From the NCBI GenBank assembly GCA_039090855.1, contig CM077011.1, forward strand, positions 25,697,001-25,761,000: a stretch of DNA of 64,000 nucleotides, written 5' to 3'. Below are positions 56,356-64,000 of the stretch, piece after piece. This stretch comes from Macrothele yani. Taxonomy: Eukaryota > Arthropoda > Arachnida > Araneae > Macrothelidae. A program made the translations under genes and the position numbers. Each line of letters begins with the position of its first letter. Position 1 is the stretch's first letter. Under the pieces are notes generated by a model. That model worked only from the letters and a program-made list of their open reading frames with translations, was not told where the DNA came from and searched no databases.

Positions 56356-57603
56356 CTAAAAGTTGTCCGATTCCATCATTTCGTCTGCAATGTCCATTTG
56401 CGCTTGGGACTGTTTTGTCCGACGCCCTGTAGTCTCTGGTGGTAAAATGGGGCGGTATTTTGGTTCCTGTGTCGCAGATGATCTTGCCCGATCCTGGTTC
56501 TTATGATGGGAGTTTGGAGATTTCTTCTCCTTTTCTTTTTCCTTTCTCTTTCCTCCTGGGGTTGTTGAAGTTCCGGTGGTGCTGGTGTTAGTTGCAGCAG
56601 GTTTAGGCACAGTGGTTGTTGGAGCTTTCGCGTCCCTAGCTCGGGATTGTAGTGCTGCCAGACCAGCAGCTATGATGTCGTCTAGCTTGTAGGGACAATT
56701 CACTGGGATTTGGCTATCAGTCTGGGTACCGACTGTAGTCCTTGCAACAACCGCTGATGCATAGGATCGCCGATTTGATTGGTTTGGGGCGACCTTTCTT
56801 CTGGCCTCTGGGTAGGAGATTCCCTCAACGGTCTTAATGCGTTGGATCTCTTTTTCCTCTTTCCACTTTGGACAGTCTCTCGATGATGCTGCATGAGATC
56901 CCTTGCAGTTGAAGCACAGCTCGGCTTCGGCATGGCAATCTTGCAAAGTATGGTCTGGTGCAGTACAACGCCCACACCGGGCAGTGCTCCTGCAAGACTG
57001 CTGGGAGTGACCATATGCTTGGCATTTGAAGCATCGTAGAGGACTTGGTATGAAGGGGCGCACTTCAAGGTGTAGATACCCTGCCTTGATTGATGTTGGC
57101 AGGGATGGGGTGTTAAAGGTCAGTATGACGTTTCGAGATGGGACAGATTGGCCATTTCGCCGAAATAGGATGTGCCGGACTCCATTCACTTGCTGGTCTT
57201 TCAGTTCCTCCAGAAGTTCTTGGTCACTGCACTCCAGAAGGTCTTGAGAAGAGATAACACCTCGTGAGGAATTGAGGTAGCCGTGAGGGGTAACTTTTAC
57301 TGGACAATCTAAAAAAGAGGCGGTGTTTAAAAGCACTGTAGCATATCTGGGACTCGACATCTCGACAAGAAGATCTCCAGATTGGAGCTTCTTAACGCTC
57401 TTAGGAGAGCTGGCAATTGATTGCAATGCTTTATTTATCCAGAAGTGGCTTCTGGTGTTTAATGGGTTTGAAGCGTCCAAGGAGTGGATGCAAAAGAACC
57501 GAACATTGGCAGAATCAGGTGAAGGTTTCTTGTTGGGAGGGGGTGACCCTTCCTCAATGGGCCGCTTTGTTTGAAGTTCTTGGGAAATTTTTTTGTTATC
57601 CAT
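56356..57603 (-). CDS. LINE ORF1: Gag-like RNA-binding protein with three CCHC knuckles
   Basis: 415 codons, open from ATG to TAG. The N-terminus is Lys/Pro-rich (residues ~1-35), followed by an RRM-like region with VEMSSPRYATVLLNTAS and TPHGYLNSSRGVISS. Three zinc knuckles stand in a row at residues ~190-240: CFKCQAYGHSQQSC, CGRCTAPDHTLQDC and CFNCKGSHAASSRDC. The C-terminal part is Thr/Pro/Lys-rich (KRKEKEKEKKSPNSHHK) and ends MMESDNF. LINE ORF1 proteins coat the element's RNA to form the retrotransposition particle. The TAG is directly followed by the ORF2 open frame, so ORF2 may be translated by termination-reinitiation. Confidence 0.93.
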   Translation of the reverse strand: MDNKKISQELQTKRPIEEGSPPPNKKPSPDSANVRFFCIHSLDASNPLNTRSHFWINKALQSIASSPKSVKKLQSGDLLVEMSSPRYATVLLNTASFLDCPVKVTPHGYLNSSRGVISSQDLLECSDQELLEELKDQQVNGVRHILFRRNGQSVPSRNVILTFNTPSLPTSIKAGYLHLEVRPFIPSPLRCFKCQAYGHSQQSCRSTARCGRCTAPDHTLQDCHAEAELCFNCKGSHAASSRDCPKWKEEKEIQRIKTVEGISYPEARRKVAPNQSNRRSYASAVVARTTVGTQTDSQIPVNCPYKLDDIIAAGLAALQSRARDAKAPTTTVPKPAATNTSTTGTSTTPGGKRKEKEKEKKSPNSHHKNQDRARSSATQEPKYRPILPPETTGRRTKQSQAQMDIADEMMESDNF

Positions 57604-58427
57604 AAATAGAATTGAAAAGTTCGTCCGCCGATTTCCCCGCCCACAACCGAGCCCAACAGGGGAGAGCCGGAGGTCCGCAAGCCCAATTGGACGCAGGACA
57701 CGACTCTAGGGTTAAGCAACGGATATAGCATGTTGATAGGTCAGACATGCGCTCAGCGAGTACAGAGACTTTCCCAGGTCTCGGTAACACCCCTTTGGCA
57801 TGCCCGCACTATCCCCAAACTCACCCTGTTGTACGAAACAACAAGCCGATTGACTAGGAGTGGGTTAGTTCCTAGCCGCCCGTTTAGGGTGAAGCAGGGA
57901 ACAAAGAGGAGTGTTGGCGACTGGCGACAACAACAACCTGGCCACCAGAAACCTCAGCCTCCAGCATCCCCTTTTCCACCTTACGGGTCACCGCACACGG
58001 CAAACGTGCAGGTAGGTCTAGCAAACCAGCCCGGAAAAACAAGAGAGGAACAGAAAATGGAGAAGCAAGTCGAGTAGAAAATGGAGTAGAAAAGAAGAAC
58101 AGGTAGTGGAGAAGAAAGTAAAAACAGGAAAGGGAGAGAAAGCCAGAGGAAAGGAAAGGGCTGGCGCATAATCACAACCTCAGCAACCAACAACTGAGGC
58201 GGGTGCTGTCAAGGTGGTGGCAACACAAAGTTCTAATGGGATGAATCAAACATAACAAGTCGGCTAGGGCCGTGGGGTCGCTACTCCCCATCAGCTGGAT
58301 GAACAGCTGTCCCTGCGGTAACGTGAAAGCACAAAAACAAAAAAGCAAAAAACCGTCACAAGGTCAGCTCGGGCCGTGGGGGCGCCGCTCCCCAAATAAC
58401 TGGAAAACCAGTTATCCCCGTGCGGGG
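57604..58427 (-). promoter_or_regulatory. LINE 5' UTR with two ~104-bp monomers
   Basis: CGGGCCGTGGGGGCGCCGCT (near 58370) and AGGGCCGTGGGGTCGCTACT (near 58266) begin similar ~104-bp stretches. Each carries a dyad: AACTGGAAAACCAGTT in the outer, CAGCTGGATGAACAGCTG in the inner. Tandem 5' monomers with promoter activity are known in several LINE families. Whether these drive transcription is inferred. The rest of the UTR (57604-58250) has no frame of note. Confidence 0.7.
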
Positions 58428-58441
58428 ACAATCCCTAACAG

Positions 58442-58904
58442 CTGTCAGGTATCTGAACATTGTTGCAAACCAAGTTCACCCATTCATGGCAACTGTGTTC
58501 CCTGCTGGTGATGGCCATTACCAACAGGATAATGCGCCATGCCACACTGCCAGAATCATCAAGGAGTGGTTTGAGGAACATACTGGTGACTTCCTGTTAA
58601 TGCCCTGGCCTCCAAATTCACCTGACATGAACCCTATGGAACATTTATGGTTCAACTTGGAAAAGCTGGTTTGCACTAAATCATCACCACCCCAAAATGT
58701 ATAGGAACTGGAGGACCTGCTTTTGACATTATAGTACCAGATACCCAAGGATACCTGTTGCCACCTCATTGAATTGCTGCGTGGCCACTGTTTTGGGGGC
58801 TAAAGGGGGTCCTACAGCTTATTAGGTAGGGGTCCTACAGCTTATTAGGTAGGGGGTCCTACAGCTTATTAGGTAGGGGGTCATAATGTAATGGCTTATC
58901 GGTG
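58442..58904 (+). pseudogene. Tc1-group transposase, C-terminal part with DD36E spacing, and right end
   Basis: This continues the transposase broken at 52315: FPAGDGHYQQDNAPCHTARI, then LLMPWPPNSPDMNPMEHLWF. There are 36 residues between the Asp of QQDNAP and the Glu of NPMEH, instead of 34 in classic Tc1. The spacing matches the DD36E (Incomer/IC) group of Tc1/mariner elements. Downstream are a 24-25-bp repeat and an end-like sequence, TCATAATGTAATGGCTTATC + GGTG next to TA. I found no matching left end near 51400-51800. Confidence 0.85.
58804..58879 (+). repeat. 24-25-bp minisatellite, three units
   Basis: GGGGTCCTACAGCTTATTAG + GTAGG occurs three times in a row in the 3' UTR of the Tc1-group element, with a variable G run. 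Confidence 0.93.
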
Positions 58905-59127
58905 TATAAGGAAGAGAAAGATGGAAGTGGCTTCAAAGCTCAATCGCTGTAATGTGGCTATTTTGTGTTCGGTACTTCCTTACCTTTCATTTGCTTTGTG
59001 GTACCTGTTGTAGGAGCGCTCAATTTGCAAAAATGTACTTGTGTTCCAAACATCTTACTCAATTACTCAGTCACACTTTGGGCTCTCAGTGAGAGAGATT
59101 TAGCGAATAACTTTTCCAAATAACGAA
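58905..59127. other. Spacer upstream of a possible small exon
   Basis: No gene. It leads into an ATG at 59128. Confidence 0.4.
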
Positions 59128-59181
59128 ATGGCAGAGAGGAAAGGAAGAACAAGCACTTCACAGCAAGCTACATTAAAAAAG
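59128..59181 (+). CDS. Possible first exon (ATG to a GTAAGT donor), unknown protein
   Basis: ATGGCAGAGAGGAAAGGAAG begins MAERKGRTSTSQQATLKK, followed at 59182 by GTAAGTCTTTTT, a full splice-donor consensus. If not spliced the frame stops nine codons later. It could be the start of a gene whose other exons lie to the right, or of a spliced transposase. No downstream partner was identified, so this is a weak call. Confidence 0.25.
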
Positions 59182-59189
59182 GTAAGTCT

Positions 59190-60203
59190 TTTTAATTTTA
59201 TTTTCAAGTAGGGAGATGAGAAATTTTGGCAAATTGAACCACTCTATTTGACAGTCACCTGTAAGGATGGTCATTTTTTCACAGAACCATTAATGGCCTT
59301 GCTAGGCAGGTTTCATTGTACATATTATTTCCCTTGGTGCGCCAGATTTCCACATTTTGTTTCACTACCATATTCAAATGTCCAAATGTCTCTGAATATG
59401 TGTTGAAAAGATTTGCATGTTTGAGTGCAGCGGTGAAACAAACTGTCGATGGAGTGATTTGGTTGAACATGACTGCACTGTGGGGATTAGGCAAATTTGT
59501 TTAATACCCGATAGATCCTGTGTTTGTGTAAAACAAATGAGCATGTGTGCTTGTAACACATATTCACAGATAGCAATTTTTGCAATCAAAGCTAATTTCT
59601 CCCCACCCCCCAGTTTAAGGCTTCATCACATGTATTAGTTATTTTGTACAATATTACATAAATATTGTGCTATGAAATAATAACACATACATCAGAAGTT
59701 TTTACACATCTGAAAAACATTCACAAATACTGTACAATGAAGCACACATTAACAAAAGCATTAAGCTTGAAAGCAGAATTACTGTTCCTTTATTTTGAGA
59801 AAACTTGGGGGAAATGACAATAACACAGGCACATAAAAAACTGCTAATTATGATGACAATTAACAGACAGGATTTCATTACTTTCCAACTCAAAATGTAG
59901 GAGAATGTTACCCTGCATTCATTATAGTTTTTTTTTTGTTTTTTTTTTTTTGCATTCAGAAAATTATATTTTTTATCTTTTAAAAAATACTTACCTGAAA
60001 TAAACAAAGAAAAAAACTTTCTGTAAAGATACACAGAATTTTAAAAGGAGATCTTGAAATGTGAAACAATATGAAAAGGTGAAACCAAGAGTGTACTACA
60101 TGATTCAATGAATAAACATCCACACCAGAATTCTTTACGTTTCTTGTAAAACAAGAACTGCAGATTGCTCTGTAAAGTGTGGGTGGTATACAAATTTTGG
60201 AAT
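59190..60203. other. Unassigned sequence
   Basis: AT-rich; T runs at 59929-59951. Open frames on both strands (59279-59640) have no motifs. Confidence 0.45.
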
Positions 60204-61181
60204 AAATACATTCAGGGCAACTTACCATTTCATGGCCTTTCTCCCAGTTCCACATTTCCAGCACTTGAGTTGTGATCAAAATGGCGCATGTTTTTAGAGG
60301 TAGCATGGGGGCTATTCACTTTTCGTATCTGAAGTCATTTACTTCATTATATTCTGTTCGTGGTCATGTAGGGTTTTTCGGAGGCGTCATGCAGTAATCC
60401 TCAATTACTCCTTCATTTTCATATAGAAACACAGTCATGCCAAATATGCTCACTAGAAACATCTGCGGTCCTATTTACATATCAACATTTGAAAAAAAAC
60501 ATGCGTTTTTTCGTCATACACACAAAACTTCATTATACAATATATACAATCCACAAATGCTCTATGAACTCACTATGTACGTATAGTATACATAAGACAT
60601 TTCCTCCTCGGTCAACTACATCGATGCTTTTTAACTCTGCCTTTCGCTTGCAAATATCCCATGTCCATTGTAAAATGGCTTCGTAAAAGGAGCTCTCCCA
60701 TGCCGCATTCTACCTTCTGCAACATTCCAACCCTAGTACTTTCTGTAGCAACCCGCTACCATCATCAGGGGGACGAAAACTGACCTATGCTCACAGTATC
60801 CTCAAAGCAAGTGAGCGCCTCTCCCAGGGCAATATCAATTCTCGAAGCTTTGTTCTTTTGGCCGCTGTGGCGCCCTCTCTTGTTTGTTTTAGATTTCAAT
60901 TTTCTAACATTTCTATTTTTCTGTTCCGCTTTTATTGAATTCTTCCAGTTGTTACTAATCCCATTTGGATCATTATGGTTACACAATGTAGCTCTATTAT
61001 TTTCAATTAACACAGATTCTGCAATCCTAAACAGAATATTATAAAGTAAATGACTTCAGATACGAAAAGTGAATAGCCCCCATGCTACTACCTCTAAAAA
61101 CATGCGACATTTTGATCACAACTCACGTGCTGGAAATGTTGAACTGGGAGCAAGGCCATGAAATGGTAAGTTGCCCTGAAT
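60204..61181. mobile_element. Long-inverted-repeat element (arms ~145 bp)
   Basis: The left arm 60204-60352 (TACATTCAGGGCAACTTACC, ATTTCATGGCC, GCACTTGAGTTGTGATCAAA, GGTAGCATGGGGGCTATTCA, TTTTCGTATCTGAAGTCATT) reappears reverse-complemented at 61033-61181 with few mismatches. The ~680-bp centre holds overlapping short frames on both strands, one Lys/Asn-rich (61013-60765), with no known motif. No clear target duplication. It is probably a DNA-transposon derivative. Confidence 0.8.
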
Positions 61182-61485
61182 GTATTAATTACATAGTTGC
61201 ACATTAAATTTAAGCCTTTAGATATTGGACACGTTTCAATATATAAGGTATTTATAAATTTTGGAAGTTCCTCCTATGGTACTGGGTTTACTTATTGAAT
61301 TAAGGGAGTGTTAAGCTTGAGAATCTGTTAGGCGTTAAGGGTAGTAAGGATTCACATGCTTAGCACTTTGTTTAGGAAAATGATCTATGTTCTTGGTGAA
61401 TTGGAATAACCCTTCAACAAGCTTTAAAAAATGGTATGTTTTCTGGATGGACTAAACACTGAGTATTGTTAATGTAATACACACG
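61182..61485. other. Unassigned sequence
   Basis: Nothing recognised. Confidence 0.45.
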
Positions 61486-61487
61486 TC

Positions 61488-61522
<35 letters not shown>
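61486..61522 (+). repeat. (ATA)n microsatellite
   Basis: About twelve uninterrupted ATA/TAA triplets, followed by an AT-rich palindrome. Confidence 0.97.
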
Positions 61523-61812
61523 TATAATTATTATCTTTTATATTCAAAATATACAAAATAAAGCCTGTGCCAAACAAAAATGAACAACAAAATTATCATT
61601 GACTGGTGGTGTTAAGCTGATATGAGTTTCCTCTGGAGACCTAGGTATCAGAGAAGTATTAGCGTGATGTATACATATATGGTGTCCCAAGTAAAGCTGT
61701 TTTTTTCCAGTTCTATGTGGTTGGTATATCAGAGAGCTGCAATTTTCTGAAATGATTTATAATTTTTTTGAAATTGTTCCAAGTGCCCTAATGACAATGG
61801 GGACAACTACTG

Positions 61813-61873
61813 TATGTTTAGTCCATAATCAAGTAACTTCTATGACCAGTTACTTGATTATGGACTAAACATA
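61813..61873. repeat. Perfect 26-bp inverted repeat
   Basis: TATGTTTAGTCCATAATCAA + GTAACT and its exact reverse complement are separated by nine bases (TCTATGACC). Confidence 0.95.
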
Positions 61874-62249
61874 TATTTGGTCATTTTTCCCACTTCTTTT
61901 TCATCAACTCTGGCATCTCCAAGAATTGCTATGTCAATTATCCAGACTTATTATCACAAAATAATGAATTGCTAGGAGCATGTTATAATCATTTAGCTGT
62001 TTTTGATGAACAGAACAGGGCACAGAGACCTATGGAGCTACCCTAATCCTCATATATACATAAATACATATGCTATTTCCAGAAACTTCAATTTTTTGTT
62101 AGTATATGAAACTAGCACAATAACATTTTGATAAGCAGGTAGCACATGCTCAAGCTACATTAAAAAGACAATGTGAGCAGTTGAATAAGAAATATGACAC
62201 AGAATTTTCAGACACAACGTGCATTTTTTTTAATCCTCCTTCTCTCCCT

Positions 62250-62275
62250 CACACACACACACACACACACACACA
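62250..62275 (+). repeat. (CA)n microsatellite
   Basis: Thirteen CA units after a CT-rich stretch. Confidence 0.97.
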
Positions 62276-62397
62276 AAGCAGATTTGTTTAAAAGTGAGGA
62301 AACAGCAAAAAATAAATGAACCTATGGCCTAGTGGAAAAATTGAGCATTTTTTAATTTAAAAATACACACTGAGTGCAGTGTTCTATAGAGTGAATG

Positions 62398-62511
62398 AAC
62401 TACAAATTTCACAAAATTATGGGTTTGTTTACTAAAAAATAAAAAGGGTATCACTTAAAAGCCTTTATTTCTTAGTAAAAAAATCCCATAATTTTGTGAA
62501 ATTTGCAGTTT
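62398..62511. repeat. Hairpin MITE-like inverted repeat, arms ~46 bp
   Basis: AACTACAAATTTCACAAAAT + TATGGGTTTGTTTACTAA pairs with the right arm TTAGTAAAAAAATCCCATAA + TTTTGTGAAATTTGCAGTT. The loop is about 20 bp. Confidence 0.85.
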
Positions 62512-63312
62512 ATTAAGTTTAGGAATAGCCAAGTCATCAATTACACTGGTCGGCATGAAAATCGGCCCCGACACCATTCCTGCTGATTCTTATGTAAAAC
62601 GACCTCCTGAAGCCGAATATGACCCCCGTTTCCCCCATCACCCACCGTTTTCGGGGGAGCCCCCCCCACACCTAATTTTATCACTTTTTGATAATTTGGA
62701 GGGATGAAAAGAATTATTTCAGCCTTTTACATTTCTTCTGAGGGACTACAGAGGTGAAAAGTTATAAAACATGAACATCTGTATCAAGGAGGTACATTTG
62801 GGTTTATCCCCCCCCCAATTGTAAAGAAATCATTACAAATGATTGATTTTTCCATTTTTTGGCAATTTTTTCACTTATTTGCTACATATTCCACAGCCCC
62901 TCTCATCCTCCCCCCAAAAAACCCACAAATAATAAAAATATATAGCAACAGTAATAAAAATATTTAGCAACAGTTCAGAACATTCACTCTACCACGCTGG
63001 CTCTCTCAATACCTCGCGCGAACAGGTCCCCCCCGGGGGGGGGTCGCGCACAGGTTTGCGTGGGCTTTGACAAGGTCAAACTTGCATTGCTCTTATCACG
63101 ATAATCTTGCACTGTAAGCATTATCTTCCCTCAGTTGATCTGTAGCGATCGTTGAGTCTACTTGTCGGTGTTCTAGGCGGGGATTCTGTGTTTCCAAGTT
63201 GTTTAAATTGTGTCAAACGGTAGAAATTTGTTTACACCGGCCTTTTCCAAGTGAATTACAGTACGCGAGTGTAATTTGTGATTAATATAGAGCATTTACT
63301 TACTGTTTAATT
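62512..63312 (+). promoter_or_regulatory. Upstream region of the cysteine-rich gene, with a GC-rich palindrome
   Basis: AT-rich DNA with several C runs leads to a GC-rich dyad at 63016-63050 (GCGCGAACAGGTCCCCCCC facing GGGGGGGGGTCGCGC). The base composition then rises toward the ATG at 63313. No defined promoter element is visible. If the gene is part of a multi-copy element, its 5' boundary should lie in this stretch, possibly near 62540. Confidence 0.4.
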
Positions 63313-64000
63313 ATGCCACGCGAGTGTATAAATCATCCCGATAGATTCTGCTATGTTTGCGGGGAATTGACTTTTAAAGAGCAACGAAAACCCCTTTCTC
63401 CGCTTCTTAAAACTGCTTATAAATTTTACTTTGATTGCAAAGTTGGCGATCAGGACAAGAATTGGGCTCCCACAGTTTTCTGCACTACTTGTTACAGTAG
63501 CTTGATCAAATGGCTCAAAGGTACCCGTAAATCAATGCCATTTGCTGTGCCCATGGTTTGGCGTGAACCTCGCTGTCATCTCACAGATTGTTACTTTTGT
63601 ATGACTTCCACCGTCGGGTTATCTAGCAACAAAAGTAAGCATACAATTCAGTATCCTAATATCCCTTCAGCTCTAAGACCAGTTCCTCACAACGAATCAT
63701 TGCCAATCCAAGTGCCCCCAAAAACCTATACTCTAGAGCCAGAAACGGATGTGACATACTTTGAGCCACAGCTTGGACCATCACATGATACGTCCACCGA
63801 TGATGAAGAGTGTTCTGCTGATTCAGCTCATCAAAAACCTCACCTTGTTACTCAGTCGGAATTGAATGATCTCGTCAGGGATTTGGAGTTACCTAAGACT
63901 AAATCTCAACTTCTTGGATCTCAACTTCAGCAGTGGAATCTCTTAGAAAAGGGCGTAAAAATCTCTTCTTACAGGACCAAACAGTCAACCCTGCAATTAC
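63313..64000 (+). CDS. Cysteine-rich protein of an uncharacterised multi-copy family (3' end beyond window)
   Basis: 229 codons are open from the ATG at 63313 to the window edge with no stop. The start MPRECINHPDRFCYVCGE carries CxxC at residues 13-16. Further CxxC pairs are at 57-60 (FCTTCY) and 93-96 (DCYFC), with Cys42 in FDCKVGDQDKNWAP, so residues 1-100 look like one or two zinc-binding modules. KHTIQYPNIPSALRPVPH and MPFAVPMVWREP are very conserved-looking blocks. I recall such proteins as numerous, function-unknown predicted genes in arthropod and other invertebrate genomes, which suggests a transposon or an expanded family. Residues ~140-190 are acidic and Ser-rich. Codon use is ordinary and the ORF is undamaged. 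No function is proposed. Confidence 0.7.
   Translation, partial: MPRECINHPDRFCYVCGELTFKEQRKPLSPLLKTAYKFYFDCKVGDQDKNWAPTVFCTTCYSSLIKWLKGTRKSMPFAVPMVWREPRCHLTDCYFCMTSTVGLSSNKSKHTIQYPNIPSALRPVPHNESLPIQVPPKTYTLEPETDVTYFEPQLGPSHDTSTDDEECSADSAHQKPHLVTQSELNDLVRDLELPKTKSQLLGSQLQQWNLLEKGVKISSYRTKQSTLQL

Larger units (their letters stand above)
52316..58427 (-). mobile_element. I/Jockey-group LINE with RNase H, full length (6.1 kb)
   Basis: A perfect 14-bp target duplication, ACAATCCCTAACAG (52302-52315 and 58428-58441), delimits 6112 bp. On the minus strand: a 5' UTR with two ~104-bp monomers (58427-57604), ORF1 (57603-56356), ORF2 (56289-53119 plus a shifted tail to 52578), and a 3' UTR ending in a tetranucleotide tail (TTAG on plus at 52316-52352). 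There is no terminal poly(A). GC content is much higher than in the surroundings. The RNase H domain puts it in the I/LOA/Outcast-like part of the tree rather than R1; the clade is not certain. Confidence 0.95.

Noticed and set aside
53197..57574. Many open frames of 60-120 codons on the plus strand under the 6.1-kb LINE
   Set aside because: They are shadows of ORF1 and ORF2, favoured by the high GC content of the element.
59702..60034. 110-codon minus-strand frame with hydrophobic stretches as a membrane protein
   Set aside because: It runs through T/A homopolymers and has no recognisable family pattern.
60200..60240. AACTTACC at 60219-60226 as a minus-strand splice donor of a further PDE2 exon
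   Set aside because: The sequence is part of the inverted-repeat arm (it recurs at 61160), and the adjoining translation shows no PDE motif such as the HD metal-binding region.

Overview
The window is eukaryotic genomic DNA from an arthropod-like animal. It is AT-rich, intron-rich and heavily loaded with transposable elements. A chelicerate is my leading guess, because a PDE2-type phosphodiesterase, a tRNA-derived SINE, an RNase-H-bearing I/Jockey-group LINE and RTE LINEs occur together, but the species cannot be fixed from sequence alone. There are no operons, no bacterial genes and no CRISPR array.

The only host gene I can recognise is the 3' part of a cGMP-stimulated cyclic-nucleotide phosphodiesterase (PDE2 family) on the minus strand. 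Five small coding exons (50926-50852, 44274-44175, 34891-34779, 27434-27289, 17577-17407) give a continuous C-terminal half of the PDEase_I catalytic domain, separated by introns of 6.1-9.7 kb. Splice sites and phases agree at every junction, but the last exon needs one extra base in a six-base A run (17559-17564, plus strand) to stay in frame. The more N-terminal exons lie beyond base 64000.

Almost everything else is mobile DNA inside or beside those introns. 1-5.5 kb: two tRNA-derived repeat families, a foldback element and a decayed ~150-bp tandem array. 8.6-11.4 kb: a twin-primed RTE fragment, a Penelope-like remnant between inverted repeats, and an internally deleted mariner. 12.9-14.1 kb: a foldback element containing five 153-bp tandem units. 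18.4-23.8 kb: a large foldback element split by SINEs, a Helitron-helicase fragment and a full-length 3.2-kb RTE LINE. 24.5-33.4 kb: piggyBac-type MITEs, SINEs and an older LINE. 36.0-38.9 kb: a second RTE copy. 39.3-41.7 kb: three TA-target elements (two mariners and a near-perfect hairpin MITE) stacked end to end and sharing TA dinucleotides. 46.5-50.8 kb: a repeat carrying DR1-like motifs, a further foldback copy, mariner HTH fragments and a well-bounded non-autonomous Helitron. 51.8-58.9 kb: a Tc1-group transposase with DD36E spacing, split by a 6.1-kb LINE with ORF1, ORF2 and a perfect 14-bp target duplication. 60.2-61.2 kb: a long inverted repeat. The window ends in an open reading frame (63313 onward) for a cysteine-rich protein of a multi-copy family of unknown function.

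Functionally the window is a transposon-bloated phosphodiesterase locus. Its interest lies in the nesting, the exact element boundaries and a few odd architectures rather than in a pathway.
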